Origin: Thioalkalivibrio sp. ALJ16
Lineage (GTDB): Bacteria > Pseudomonadota > Gammaproteobacteria > Ectothiorhodospirales > Ectothiorhodospiraceae
Assembly (NCBI RefSeq): GCF_000377345.1
Contig: NZ_KB898040.1
Location: forward strand, 1 to 64,000
Reading direction: 5' to 3'
Length of the DNA: 64,000 nt
The position numbers and the translations under genes were made by a program. This document shows, piece after piece, positions 19,957-28,926 of this stretch (positions within the stretch are counted from its first letter, which is position 1; every line of letters begins with the position of its first letter). The notes beneath the pieces are model-generated. The model ran no database searches. It was not told the origin of the DNA and was given only the letters and a program-made list of their open reading frames with translations.

Positions 19957-20077
19957 TGGGTCTCCGCAGGCGGGCATGGCGGCGGCTTTTTGCCGGAATC
20001 GCCGGCTGTGCACCCGTTTTCATCGCCGGGTCAGGTTACCATTGCAGCCGTTTTCGTTACCCCGTCCAGCACCGCTC

Positions 20078-22432
20078 ATGCCGCGAAAGTCCTCTTCCCG
20101 TTCCCGCAAGCGCAGCACGCCCCGGCGTGGTCGCATCCGGCGCCTGCTGGGGGCCGGAGGCTGGACGCTGACCGGGCTACTGCTCGCCGGCGTTGCGGTG
20201 GGTGGTTTTTACGTTCACCAACTGGACCGCGAGATTCGCGAACGATTCGAGGGGCAGCGCTGGGCGCTGCCGGCGCGGGTATATGCCCGGCCGCTGGAGC
20301 TGTATGCCGGACGGCCGCTGACCGCCGAGGCGCTGGAGACGGAGCTGCGGGCGCTGAACTATCGCGAGACACCCGATGGCGCCGGGCCTGGCGAATTCCG
20401 CATCGACGACTCCAGTGCCCGTCTGACCACGCGTCCGTTCGTATTCGGCGATGGCCCGGAGCCGGCGCATTCGGTGCGGCTGCGCCTGTCCGGGGGGCGG
20501 GTCCAGTCGGTCAGTGATCAGTCCAGCGGGCGCAATGTGGATCTGATGCGGGTGGAGCCGCTGCTGATCGGGAGTATCTACCCGACCCACGGCGAGGATC
20601 GCATCCTGGTGGATATCGATGAGGTGCCGCGCGAACTGATCGGGGCCCTGCTGGCGATCGAGGACCGCCGCTTCATGTCCCATCGGGGTATCGATCCGGT
20701 TGGGATCGGGCGGGCCGCGGTCGCCAACCTGCGTGCCGGTCGCACGGTGCAGGGGGGCAGCACCCTGACCCAGCAGCTGGTGAAGAACTTCTACCTGACC
20801 CGCGACCAGACGCTGACCCGCAAGCTGAACGAGGCGGTGATGGCCCTGCTGCTGGAGTACCGCTACGACAAGCGCGAGATCCTCGAGGCCTACCTCAACG
20901 AGGTGTTCCTGGGGCAGGCCGGCGAACGGGCGATCCACGGCTTTGGTCAGGCCGCGCAGTTCTACTACCAGCGCCCGCTCAACGAGCTGCGCCTGGATCA
21001 GCTGGCCCTGCTGGTGGGCCTTGCGCGGGGCGCGAGCTACTACGACCCCCGGCGTTTTCCGGAGCGGGCAAAACAGCGCCGCGACCGGGTACTGGAGGCG
21101 ATGGCCGACACCGGGCTGGCGGAGCGCGGGCGGGTCGAGCGCGCCCTGGCGACCGGGCTGGATGTATCCCCGGTGATGCCGGAGGGGCGCAGCCGGTTCC
21201 CGGCGTTCCTGGATCTCGTGCGCCGCGAGCTGCGGGCCGATTATGCGGACGAGGATCTGCGCAGCGACGGCCTGCGCATCTTCACCACCATGGACCCGGT
21301 CGTGCAGCTGCGCCTGGAGGAACGTCTGGTGCAGGGGGTCGATGCGGTGGTACGCGAGCGTGGTGAAGGCGGGCGCCTGGAGGGCCTGCAGGCCGCGGCA
21401 GTGGTGACGGACCCGCAGTCGGGCGAGGTGCTGGGGGTGGTCGGGGACCGCAATCCGCGTTACCCCGGCTTCAATCGAGCGGTCGAGGCGCAGCGGCAGG
21501 TGGGGTCGGTGATCAAGCCCTTCGTTTACCTGGCGGCCCTGACCAATCCCCGGCGTTACACCCTGGCCACGCTGCTGGACGACAGTGCCTTCACGCTGCA
21601 GCTGCCGCACGGCGAGCCCTGGACCCCGCGCAACTTCGATCGTGAGTATCGCGGGCAGGTCACCGCCTGGGAGGCGCTGGTGCAGTCCTACAACGTGGCG
21701 ACCGTGCGCCTGGCCGAGGACATCGGCGTCTCGCAGGTGGTCAGCCTGCTGCAGACCCTGGGGCTGCAGCGCAACCCGGCGCCGCTGCCCTCGCTGGCCC
21801 TGGGCGCGATCGAGCTTTCGCCGCTGGAGGTCGCGGGTCTGTACCAGGCGCTGGCCAATGGCGGGTATGCCACCGGGACGCGCGTCATTCGCGACGTGCT
21901 CGACCAGGATGACGCGGTGCTCTCGCACTACGGGCTGGCGTTGCAGGGGGCGGTCGCAGACGGCTCGGTGCGTGTGCTCACCCACGCCCTGCATGACAGT
22001 ACTCGCGAGGGGACCGGCCGCCGCATTGACGCCCGTCTGAACGGTCAGGTCGTCGCCGGCAAGACCGGGACCACCAGCAATTTCCGCGACAGCTGGTTCG
22101 CCGGTTTCGATGATCGCCATGTTGCGGTGGTGTGGCTGGGGATGGACGACAATCGTCCCACCGGCCTGACGGGCGGGGTCTCGGCGGCGCCGGTCTGGGC
22201 GGAAATCATGGACGGAATCGGTGTGCAGTCCCTGCGTCTGGAAGGCCACCCCGGGATCGAGTATCAGGGTGTCGATCTGGCCTCCGGTCTGCGCGTGGAT
22301 AACGACGACCATGCCTGCGAGGCGGTGAAGACGCTGCCGTTCTGGCAGAATTCGGGCCCCGAGACACGCGCCGAGTGCGATCTGCGCGGTGACCCCGGCC
22401 GTCAGGGCTGGTTCGAGAGGCTATTCCGGTGA
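20078..22432 (+). CDS. mrcB: Bifunctional penicillin-binding protein 1B
   Basis: The product has 784 aa. It polymerises and cross-links peptidoglycan. A basic cytoplasmic tail and one membrane anchor (about 29-47) precede a UB2H-like domain (about 70-155, YARPLELYAG). The glycosyltransferase domain shows E195 in AIEDRRFMSHRGID and the QGGSTLTQQLVKNFYLT motif. The transpeptidase domain has SxxK at S477-K480 (GSVIKPF), SYN (QSYNVAT) and KTGTTSNFRDSWF. All catalytic motifs are intact. ATG 20078 is chosen because the basic MPRKSSSRSRKR tail is typical. It overlaps the next gene by 4 bp. Confidence 0.96.
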   Translation: MPRKSSSRSRKRSTPRRGRIRRLLGAGGWTLTGLLLAGVAVGGFYVHQLDREIRERFEGQRWALPARVYARPLELYAGRPLTAEALETELRALNYRETPDGAGPGEFRIDDSSARLTTRPFVFGDGPEPAHSVRLRLSGGRVQSVSDQSSGRNVDLMRVEPLLIGSIYPTHGEDRILVDIDEVPRELIGALLAIEDRRFMSHRGIDPVGIGRAAVANLRAGRTVQGGSTLTQQLVKNFYLTRDQTLTRKLNEAVMALLLEYRYDKREILEAYLNEVFLGQAGERAIHGFGQAAQFYYQRPLNELRLDQLALLVGLARGASYYDPRRFPERAKQRRDRVLEAMADTGLAERGRVERALATGLDVSPVMPEGRSRFPAFLDLVRRELRADYADEDLRSDGLRIFTTMDPVVQLRLEERLVQGVDAVVRERGEGGRLEGLQAAAVVTDPQSGEVLGVVGDRNPRYPGFNRAVEAQRQVGSVIKPFVYLAALTNPRRYTLATLLDDSAFTLQLPHGEPWTPRNFDREYRGQVTAWEALVQSYNVATVRLAEDIGVSQVVSLLQTLGLQRNPAPLPSLALGAIELSPLEVAGLYQALANGGYATGTRVIRDVLDQDDAVLSHYGLALQGAVADGSVRVLTHALHDSTREGTGRRIDARLNGQVVAGKTGTTSNFRDSWFAGFDDRHVAVVWLGMDDNRPTGLTGGVSAAPVWAEIMDGIGVQSLRLEGHPGIEYQGVDLASGLRVDNDDHACEAVKTLPFWQNSGPETRAECDLRGDPGRQGWFERLFR

Positions 22433-23007
22433 AGACCCCGAGTATCGCTAAATCCGTTGCCTGTGCAGCCCCCGTGGCCCGTGCGGTCTGCCCGTGCGCG
22501 TGGTCTGCGACACCGCTGCGGGGAGGCGCGATACTCGTGCTGGTCCTTGCGCTCGCGGCCTGCGCCACCCCGGCGCCGCGGGACGCGGCGGCACCGGTGC
22601 CGGAGGCCGCCTCCTCCGGGTCCGATGCGGCTGCGCCGGAGGTGGCCCCTGAGGCCGATTTCGGGACGACGCCTACCGCGGCCCTGACTCTGGCGCAGCA
22701 GGCCGAATCGGCGCGCCAGGCGGGGGACACCGCGCGCGCGGAGCAGCGACTCGAGCGCGCGCTGCGGATTGCCCCGCGCGATCCCGGGCTGTGGCACCAG
22801 ATGGCGGCGCTGCGCCTGGACCAGCAGCGTTTTCAGCAGGCCGAGCGCCTGGCCGCGCGTTCGCTGCAGATGGCGGGGGATGGCGATCGCGAACTGGCCC
22901 TGCGCAACTGGCGGGTGATCCTGGAGGCCCGCGAGGCCCAGGGCGACGCGGGCGGCGCCGAAGAGGCGCGCGAGGCCATCCAGCGTCTGGAAGCCGACAT
23001 TGTCTGA
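22429..23007 (+). CDS. Tetratricopeptide-repeat lipoprotein
   Basis: The product has 192 aa, beginning at GTG 22429 inside the mrcB stop (GTGA overlap). A hydrophobic stretch ends in lipobox LALAACA at about residue 45, which leaves an unusually long N-region, so a later start (for example near CPCAWSATPLRG) is possible but no better start codon is evident. After an Ala/Pro-rich linker, two TPR-like helices pairs are visible (AESARQAGDTARAEQRLERAL ... DPGLWHQMAALRLDQQRFQQ, split here). Its coupling to mrcB suggests a role as a PBP1b partner at the cell wall; this is inferred from context. Confidence 0.8.
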   Translation: MKTPSIAKSVACAAPVARAVCPCAWSATPLRGGAILVLVLALAACATPAPRDAAAPVPEAASSGSDAAAPEVAPEADFGTTPTAALTLAQQAESARQAGDTARAEQRLERALRIAPRDPGLWHQMAALRLDQQRFQQAERLAARSLQMAGDGDRELALRNWRVILEAREAQGDAGGAEEAREAIQRLEADIV

Positions 23008-24988
23008 CGCATCCGATCCGACCCCCGTCGCATCCGCGGCGGTGCGCGCGCTGAGCCCTGGGGGCGAGATTGCCGAGGCCGTCGAGGGCTTTCGTCCGCG
23101 CGCGCCACAGCAGCAGATGGCGCTGGCCGTGGAGAACGCCCTGGCCACCGCGCCGGGCGCCCTGCTGGTGGAGGCGGCCACCGGCGTGGGCAAGACCTTC
23201 GCCTACCTGGTGCCGATCCTGCAGTCGCGTCGTCGTGCCCTGATATCGACCGGGACCAAGACGCTGCAGGACCAGCTGTTCGAACGCGATCTGCCCGTGG
23301 TCTGCGAGGCCCTCGGGTATCGCCCGCGCGCGGCGCTGCTGAAGGGGCGCGCCAACTACCTGTGTCATTACCGACTGGAACTGGCGGCAGCCGAGGCTGG
23401 CGGTGCCAGGGATGGCTCCGTGCAGCGCGAACGCCTGCCGGTGATCGAGGCGCTGCAGCGCTTTGCGCGAACCAGCGACACCGGCGACCTCGGCCAGGCG
23501 GGCATCCTGGCCGAGGATTCGCTGCTGTGGCCGCAGGTGACCTCCACCGTGGACAACTGCCTCGCGGGGGAGTGTCCCAGTTACAACGACTGTTTCGTGG
23601 TGCAGGCGCGCAAGCGGGCTCAGGAGGCGGACGTGGTGGTGGTGAACCATCATCTGCTGCTCGCGGACATGGCCCTGAAGGAAGAGGGCTTTGGCGAGCT
23701 GCTGCCGGAGGTGGATGCCGTGATCGTGGACGAGGCGCACCAGCTGCCCGATATCGCGGGATCCTTCTTCGGCGTCGCGGTGGGTACCCGGGCCCTGAAG
23801 GAGCTGGCGCGGGATGCCCGGCGCGAGCAGGAACAGCACGCCCCGGAGATGCTGGATATTCGCCAGCGGATCGCGGAACTGGAGGCCTGTGTGGGCGATC
23901 TGCTGGATGCCTCGCGCACCTTGGAGGGTCGTTCCAGCTGGGATGCGATCAACCCGGACGGCGCGCTGGACCCGCTGCTGGATCGTCTGGATGCGTGCCT
24001 GGGCTTCACGCGCGACGCGCTTGAGGCCGCGGCACCCCGGGCCCCGGGCCTGGAGCAGTTGCGCGGGCGCAGCGCGCAGCTGCTGGAGCGCCTGCGCGAA
24101 TGGCGCGAGGACAGTCCCGATACCGTGGCCTGGGCGGAACGCTTCAGCCAGAGCCTGATTCTGCACCGGACACCGCTGGATGCGGCCCGGCCGCTGGCCC
24201 AGCGGCGCGCGGCACGGCCGGCGGCCTGGGTGTTCACCTCGGCCACCCTGGCTGTCGGGCATGACTTTGGTCACGCCGCGCGGCGCCTGGGGCTGCCTGC
24301 GGATGTGATCAGCGAGCGCCTGGACAGCCCGTTCGATTTCCCGCGGCAGGCCTGTTTGGTGCATCCGCAGCCGCCGCTCCCGAACCCGAACGATGCGGGC
24401 TATACCCGGGCCTGTATCGCCTGGGCCTGGCCGCTGCTGCGGGACAATCCGGGAGGGGGCTTTTTCCTGTTTACCAGCCACCGCGCGTTGCGCGAGGCCG
24501 CGGCGATCCTGCGTGCCGAGCTACCGCCCGGACGCGAGCTGCTGGTGCAGGGCGAGCAGCCGCGCGGCGATCTGCTGGCGCGCTTTCGCGAGTCGGGCAA
24601 TGCCTGGCTGCTGGGGGCGCACAGCTTCTGGGAGGGCGTGGACATCCGTGGCGAGGCGCTGTCGGTGGTGATCATCGACCGCCTGCCATTCGCATCCCCG
24701 AGTGACCCGGTGCTGCAGGCGCGGGCCTCGGCGCTTGAGGCGGAGGGGCGTTCGCCGTTCATGGAGTTCACCCTGCCGCAGGCGGTGCTCGCCCTGAAGC
24801 AGGGGGCCGGGCGTCTGATCCGGGATGCCGATGACGCCGGGATCCTGGCCCTGTGCGATCCGCGCCTGACCGGAAAGTCGTACGGACGCCGATTCCTGGA
24901 CAGCCTGCCGGCCTTTCACCGGACCTGGGAGCCGGCCAGTGCGCTGCACTTCCTGGCCCAGGCACGGGAGCGTGACACATGCGTCTGA
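23000..24988 (+). CDS. DinG/YoaA-family ATP-dependent DNA helicase
   Basis: The product has 662 aa from TTG 23000; a GTG at 23042 just before ALSPGGEIAEAVEGFRPR is an alternative start. It is an XPD-like superfamily 2 helicase. Walker A is VEAATGVGKTFAYLVP, the DEAH box is VIVDEAHQLPD, and four cysteines for an iron-sulfur cluster lie between them (NYLCHYR; NCLAGECPSYNDC). Late motifs (FLFTSHRALREAA, LGAHSFWEGVDI, QGAGRLIRDADD) are complete. The short amino-terminus and GFRPRAPQQQM resemble YoaA more than DinG. It overlaps both neighbours. Confidence 0.92.
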   Translation: MSDASDPTPVASAAVRALSPGGEIAEAVEGFRPRAPQQQMALAVENALATAPGALLVEAATGVGKTFAYLVPILQSRRRALISTGTKTLQDQLFERDLPVVCEALGYRPRAALLKGRANYLCHYRLELAAAEAGGARDGSVQRERLPVIEALQRFARTSDTGDLGQAGILAEDSLLWPQVTSTVDNCLAGECPSYNDCFVVQARKRAQEADVVVVNHHLLLADMALKEEGFGELLPEVDAVIVDEAHQLPDIAGSFFGVAVGTRALKELARDARREQEQHAPEMLDIRQRIAELEACVGDLLDASRTLEGRSSWDAINPDGALDPLLDRLDACLGFTRDALEAAAPRAPGLEQLRGRSAQLLERLREWREDSPDTVAWAERFSQSLILHRTPLDAARPLAQRRAARPAAWVFTSATLAVGHDFGHAARRLGLPADVISERLDSPFDFPRQACLVHPQPPLPNPNDAGYTRACIAWAWPLLRDNPGGGFFLFTSHRALREAAAILRAELPPGRELLVQGEQPRGDLLARFRESGNAWLLGAHSFWEGVDIRGEALSVVIIDRLPFASPSDPVLQARASALEAEGRSPFMEFTLPQAVLALKQGAGRLIRDADDAGILALCDPRLTGKSYGRRFLDSLPAFHRTWEPASALHFLAQARERDTCV

Positions 24989-25662
24989 TTGCCATCGAGA
25001 CGGCCAGCGAACAGTGCTCGGCCGCGCTGTATCTGGACGGCACCATCTATGCGCTGCGCGAGCGTGCGGCGCGTCGTCACGGCGAGCTGATCCTGGGGCA
25101 GATCGAACAGTTGCTGGAGGCGGCGGGCGTTGATCGCAGCAGTCTCGACGGTATCGCCGTGGGGCGCGGCCCGGGGGCCTTTACCGGGGTTCGGCTGGGG
25201 CTGGGCGTGGCGCAGGGCATCGCCTTTGCGCTGGACCGCCCGGTGGTGCCGGTTTCCACGCTGCAGGCCCTGGCGCAGCAGGCGCTGCGCGGCGGGGCAC
25301 GTCCGACGGCGGTGCTGGCCGGGCTGGATGCGCGCATGGGTGAGGTGTACTGGGCGCTATGTCCGGTCCAGGGTGATCGTGTGCTGCCGGCTTCGGAGCA
25401 GGTCGATGCGCCGGCGGACCTACGACCGCAATGGCCGGACGGCGGGCGTTTCGCGCTGGGCTCGGCCTTTGCCGCGTATCCCGATCTGGCGCCGGCGCTG
25501 GGGCTGGAGGCGAGTCAGGTCGACGCGCACGCCCTGCCGGATGCACACGATGTCGCACTGCTGGCGGTGGACGCCTGGGAGCGGGGTGAGGCGGTGGCGC
25601 CCGAGGAGGCCCAGCCCGTCTATGTGCGCGATGATGTCGCTCGCCCGGGGCCAGCGCGATGA
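24979..25662 (+). CDS. tsaB: tRNA threonylcarbamoyladenosine synthesis protein TsaB
   Basis: The product has 227 aa. TsaB is the scaffold that dimerises with TsaD and recruits TsaE for the universal t6A37 modification of tRNAs reading ANN codons. It begins MRLIAIETASEQCSAAL, with RRHGELIL, GIAVGRGPGAFTGVRLGLGVAQG and LDARMGEVYWA as family motifs. It overlaps the helicase gene by 10 bp and truD by 4 bp. Confidence 0.95.
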   Translation: MRLIAIETASEQCSAALYLDGTIYALRERAARRHGELILGQIEQLLEAAGVDRSSLDGIAVGRGPGAFTGVRLGLGVAQGIAFALDRPVVPVSTLQALAQQALRGGARPTAVLAGLDARMGEVYWALCPVQGDRVLPASEQVDAPADLRPQWPDGGRFALGSAFAAYPDLAPALGLEASQVDAHALPDAHDVALLAVDAWERGEAVAPEEAQPVYVRDDVARPGPAR

Positions 25663-26732
25663 ATACTGACATGCGTGGATTCGAGACCCCGTATCCCTGG
25701 CAGCCGCCGCTGATTGCGACGGTTAAGGGACGCCCAGAGGATTTCCGGGTCGAGGAGCTTTCCGCCACTGTGCCCGAGGGGGCGGGAGAACATGTCTGGC
25801 TCGAGATCGAGAAGACCCTGCTGAACAGCGAGGATGTCGCGGTCTGGCTGGCGCGGGAGTCCGGCGCCGGGCGTGGCCGTGTGAGCTACGCCGGGCGCAA
25901 GGATCGGCATGCCGTTACCCGGCAGTGGTTCAGTGTGCAATGCCCGCCGGAGGCCGAGCCGGACTGGACCCGACGCGCCGAGGACTGGAATGCCGCGCGC
26001 GCCGCTGCCGGTGACGAGGGGGTGATGCGGGTGCTGTCCGTGGCGCGGCATGCCCGCAAGCTGCGTACCGGTCACCTGCGGGGCAACCGCTTTGATATCC
26101 GGCTGGCCGACGTGGAGGGGGACCGCGCGGCCGCCGAGACCATTCTTGCGGCTATCCGTGCCGGAGGTCTGCCCAATTACTTCGGTGTCCAGCGTTTCGG
26201 GCATGACAATCTGTCCCGGGCGCGGGCCTGGCTGGGTGGCGGGCGCGCCCCGCGCAGTCGCAATCAGCGCAGTCTGCTGCTGTCGGCGGCGCGCTCGGCG
26301 ATCTTCAACGCAGTGCTTGCCGAGCGGGTGCGCCGGGGCGACTGGGATCATCTGCTGGCGGGAGATGTCGCCAACCTGGAGGGGTCCGGGAGCGTGTTCG
26401 CCGTGACCGAGGTGGATGCCGAACTGGAGGCCCGCGCGGCGCGCCTGGATGTGCATCCCACCGGCCCGCTGTGGGGGCGGGGTGCGATGCAGACCGGGGG
26501 CGAGGTGGAGGCCATGGAGGCCCGTATTGCGGCGCGCGAGCCCGCGCTTGCGGCGGGGCTGGAGAGTGCCGACGTAAAGGCGGCGCGGCGGCCCCTGCGG
26601 ATGGTTCCGGGCGCCGTTGCATGGCACTGGGAGGGTGATGACCTGTTGCTTTCGCTGGAACTGGGGCCGGGTGAGTACGCGACCGGGGTGCTCGATGCCG
26701 TCTGCACGCCGCGCGCGAGCGACGCTGGCTGA
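25659..26732 (+). CDS. truD: tRNA pseudouridine(13) synthase
   Basis: The product has 357 aa. It converts U13 of tRNA-Glu to pseudouridine. Catalytic D82 sits in AGRKDRHAVTRQWFSV. Also visible are VKGRPEDFRVEE, the TruD-domain motifs GNRFDIRL and GGLPNYFGVQRFGHDNL, and RSLLLSAARSAIFN. It ends a coupled run mrcB-lipoprotein-helicase-tsaB-truD. In many relatives truD directly precedes surE; here three minus-strand genes (LOV, DUF3365, smrA) separate them. Confidence 0.96.
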   Translation: MNTDMRGFETPYPWQPPLIATVKGRPEDFRVEELSATVPEGAGEHVWLEIEKTLLNSEDVAVWLARESGAGRGRVSYAGRKDRHAVTRQWFSVQCPPEAEPDWTRRAEDWNAARAAAGDEGVMRVLSVARHARKLRTGHLRGNRFDIRLADVEGDRAAAETILAAIRAGGLPNYFGVQRFGHDNLSRARAWLGGGRAPRSRNQRSLLLSAARSAIFNAVLAERVRRGDWDHLLAGDVANLEGSGSVFAVTEVDAELEARAARLDVHPTGPLWGRGAMQTGGEVEAMEARIAAREPALAAGLESADVKAARRPLRMVPGAVAWHWEGDDLLLSLELGPGEYATGVLDAVCTPRASDAG

Positions 26733-26750
26733 GCGCCTTTCGCTATTGCG

Positions 26751-27182
26751 TCAGGCCGAGCTCTTGAGCTGACGTTCGGCGCGCTCGGCGCGCTGCTCGG
26801 CCTCGATCCGGTCGGTGATGTCCTTCTGGATGCCGATGTAGTAGGTGAGGCGGTCTTCGTCGTTGAACACCGGGGTCAGCGACAGCTCGTTCCAGAACAG
26901 GCTGCCATCCTTGCGGTAGTTGCGCAGGATCACGCGGCACGGCCGGTTTTCCTCGATGGCCTCGCGGATCTGACGGCGAACTTCCTGATCGGTGTCCTCG
27001 CCCTGCAGGAAGCGGCAGTCGCGATACAGGATCTCTTCCGAGCGATAGCCGGTCAGTTCCTCGAACGCGCGGTTCACGTAGATGAGGATGTTGTCGTCGC
27101 CCTCGCGCTCGGCGATTACGATGCCGTCGTTGGAGGCGTCCACGGCGAGGGCGAGAAGTTCGGCGTCAATCGTTCGCGTCAT
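26751..27182 (-). CDS. Short LOV (PAS) blue-light photoreceptor
   Basis: The product has 143 aa, the size of short LOV proteins: one LOV core plus flanking helices. The flavin-adduct motif is YRDCRFLQGEDTD with the photoactive cysteine at C56; the usual GRNCRFLQ has Asn before Cys, here Asp55. FMN contacts N88 (RNYRKDGS), N98 (FWNEL) and Q119 (GIQKDIT) are present. ATG 27182 gives this length; an upstream ATG at 27305 adds 41 unrelated residues. No strong Shine-Dalgarno is seen. No output domain is fused, so a partner protein must relay the signal. It is convergent with truD. Confidence 0.9.
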   Translation of the reverse strand: MTRTIDAELLALAVDASNDGIVIAEREGDDNILIYVNRAFEELTGYRSEEILYRDCRFLQGEDTDQEVRRQIREAIEENRPCRVILRNYRKDGSLFWNELSLTPVFNDEDRLTYYIGIQKDITDRIEAEQRAERAERQLKSSA

Positions 27183-27328
27183 AAAGGGATCGGTACGAAG
27201 TTTGGTGCAGGAGCGGCAGGTCCGGCCGGGCCGCAGGCCTGCCGTGCTGGTATGGCATGAAAATAGCACGTTCGCGGGCGTTTGTATCCAGCCTGCGCCC
27301 TTCACGTGGGTGCTGTGCCCATAGAAAA

Positions 27329-27350
27329 GGCCGCCCGAAGGCGGCCCTTG
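27329..27350 (-). terminator. Intrinsic terminator after the DUF3365 gene
   Basis: Read on the minus strand, GGGCCGCC and GGCGGCC pair around a TTCG tetraloop and are followed by TTTTCT. It lies about 35 bp beyond the stop of the gene at 27383-27994 and upstream of the LOV gene, so the two are probably separate transcripts. Confidence 0.85.
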
Positions 27351-27382
27351 CGATCATGCGTGCCGCGGGTGCATGTCCCGGG

Positions 27383-27994
27383 CTACATCTCCTGGGTCAC
27401 GGTGAAGGCGCCGCGCACCTGACCTTCGCTGTAGCCCGTCGCGCGATCATCGGGGTACAGGCGTTCCAGGGCGTGCTTGACGTCACCGCTGACGTCGGAG
27501 CCGTGGCAGGCCAGGCAGGCCCCGCCGGTCGGGATGGCAGCCATGAAGCGGAACTTGGGTTCGCCGTCATCGGACTCGACCACGCCGAAGCGCGGCGGCA
27601 GATCCGGCGCCGGGGTGCCGGCCGCATGCTGGGCCTCGAAGCCCTGCAGAGTCAGCCGTTCCCAGCGGTCCGGGGCGTTGTCCGGGTTGCGCAGCTTGAG
27701 GCTGGTACGCCCGATGTCGATGCCGGTCTCCGCGGAGATGTCACGGGCAATCGCCGGGGCGCGCTCGTTGCAGACCTGGATCGCCTCGGTCGGGCCGCCC
27801 GACTGCATGGCGGCCATCAGCTCGCCCTGCAGGGTGCTGGCGAACTTCTGGATGGCCTCGCGGTTCGCGGCGATGCGCTCCTGCAGGTCTTCCTGGCTGA
27901 GCTGTGGCATCGGGCTGTCGGCGCTCGCGGTACCGCTGCCAAGCGTGAAGGCCAGCAGGCCGAGGGCCAGGGGGGCAAGCTTCCGATTCTTCAT
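27383..27994 (-). CDS. DUF3365 (Tll0287-like) periplasmic haem protein
   Basis: The product has 203 aa with a signal peptide (LAPLALGLLAFTLGSGTASA). A c-type haem motif CLACH is at 160-164 (GGACLACHGSDVSGD). The DUF3365 pattern is clear: EAIQVCNERAPAIARDIS, the SLKLRNPDNAPDRWERLTLQ-type stretch, and a PAS-like beta region (FRFMAAIPTGGACLACH, split). DUF3365 domains are often sensory modules; as a free periplasmic protein it may be a redox or NO sensor or carrier. ATG 27994 has GAGGAA 8 nt upstream. Confidence 0.88.
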   Translation of the reverse strand: MKNRKLAPLALGLLAFTLGSGTASADSPMPQLSQEDLQERIAANREAIQKFASTLQGELMAAMQSGGPTEAIQVCNERAPAIARDISAETGIDIGRTSLKLRNPDNAPDRWERLTLQGFEAQHAAGTPAPDLPPRFGVVESDDGEPKFRFMAAIPTGGACLACHGSDVSGDVKHALERLYPDDRATGYSEGQVRGAFTVTQEM

Positions 27995-28034
27995 GACAAT
28001 TCCTCGCAGTGCAGTGTCCGTTGCGTCCTGTACC

Positions 28035-28052
28035 TTTACAAGAGCTATACAA
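28035..28052 (-). promoter_or_regulatory. Direct heptamer repeat in the DUF3365 promoter region
   Basis: TTTACAA (28035-28041) and TATACAA (28046-28052) are spaced 11 bp apart, one helical turn, 41-58 bp upstream of the DUF3365 start. On the coding strand they read TTGTATA-N4-TTGTAAA. They could be an activator or repressor site; a MerR/LitR-type light regulator is one speculative candidate. Confidence 0.3.
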
Positions 28053-28244
28053 AGCTTGGACCGGTTGTCGAATAAATGCAAGGGCGGGCGTAGGGGATTG
28101 CGACTGCGTCCACAGCGAACCACGCACGCCAACCACTAGAACCAAGATTCAGTCTAAGCATGCAGATCGCAAAATGCGAATATATCGAACGGCGTATGTG
28201 AGTCTGCCGTTTGTCCCGGTCGGAACGGCCACGAAGGGCGGGAT

Positions 28245-28805
28245 TCAGCGCCCGCTGGCGTCCGGATTGCGGGGCCGCTTGAGCAGGACATAGACGGCGC
28301 CGGTGCCGCCGTCGGTCGGGCGGGCGGAGCAGAAGGCGAGCACGTCGTCGCGCTGGCGCAGCCAGTGATCGGTCAGCCCCTTGAGCACCGGTCCCTGCTG
28401 GCGCGAGCGCAGGCCCTTGCCGTGCACGATGCGCACGCACAGGGCGCCGTTGCGGCGGGCGTCATCCAGGAACAGCCCGACCGCGCGGCGTGCCTCGTTG
28501 GCAAACAGTCCGTGCAGGTCGAGTTCGTCCTGGATGCGGTAGTGGCCGCCGCGCAGCTTGCGAAACACACGCTGGCTGATGCCCGGGCGTGCGAAGCGGA
28601 GTTCATCGCCAGGCTGCAGATCAGCCGTGCTGAGCGGGTCGCTGAGCCAGTCGGCGTGGGCCCGGGCCTCGTCGGCGTCGCGCTGGCGTGCGCGCGCTGC
28701 CGGACGCGGGGGACGCACGTCGGCCTGATCGCTGTGCAGCCGGCGTACGTTGCCGACCGCCTGCAGGAATTCGTCGAAATCGTTGGGATCGTCCCCGGAG
28801 TTCAT
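28245..28805 (-). CDS. smrA: Smr-domain endonuclease-like protein
   Basis: The product has 186 aa. ATG 28805 opens the [21 protein letters not shown]-terminus. The Smr domain (about 95-186) has the signature LDLHG ([17 protein letters not shown]), [11 protein letters not shown] and [12 protein letters not shown]. The protein corresponds to the stand-alone SmrA/YdaL type, proposed to act as a nuclease on DNA or RNA. It is divergent from surE. Confidence 0.9.
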   Translation of the reverse strand: MNSGDDPNDFDEFLQAVGNVRRLHSDQADVRPPRPAARARQRDADEARAHADWLSDPLSTADLQPGDELRFARPGISQRVFRKLRGGHYRIQDELDLHGLFANEARRAVGLFLDDARRNGALCVRIVHGKGLRSRQQGPVLKGLTDHWLRQRDDVLAFCSARPTDGGTGAVYVLLKRPRNPDASGR

Positions 28806-28926
28806 GGCAGGATACTCGCACTTTTCGGGGGGCGGACGCGATTGCGGGGGTCCGCGGGTGTGGATGGCGATCAGCAGCCTCCCGGTTTCCAGTATATTGA
28901 GAGCCCGCTCAACGGCCTGTTCCTGC

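Noticed and set aside
20177-22312. Minus-strand 711-codon frame opposite mrcB
   Set aside because: Shadow of PBP1b; no recognisable motif.
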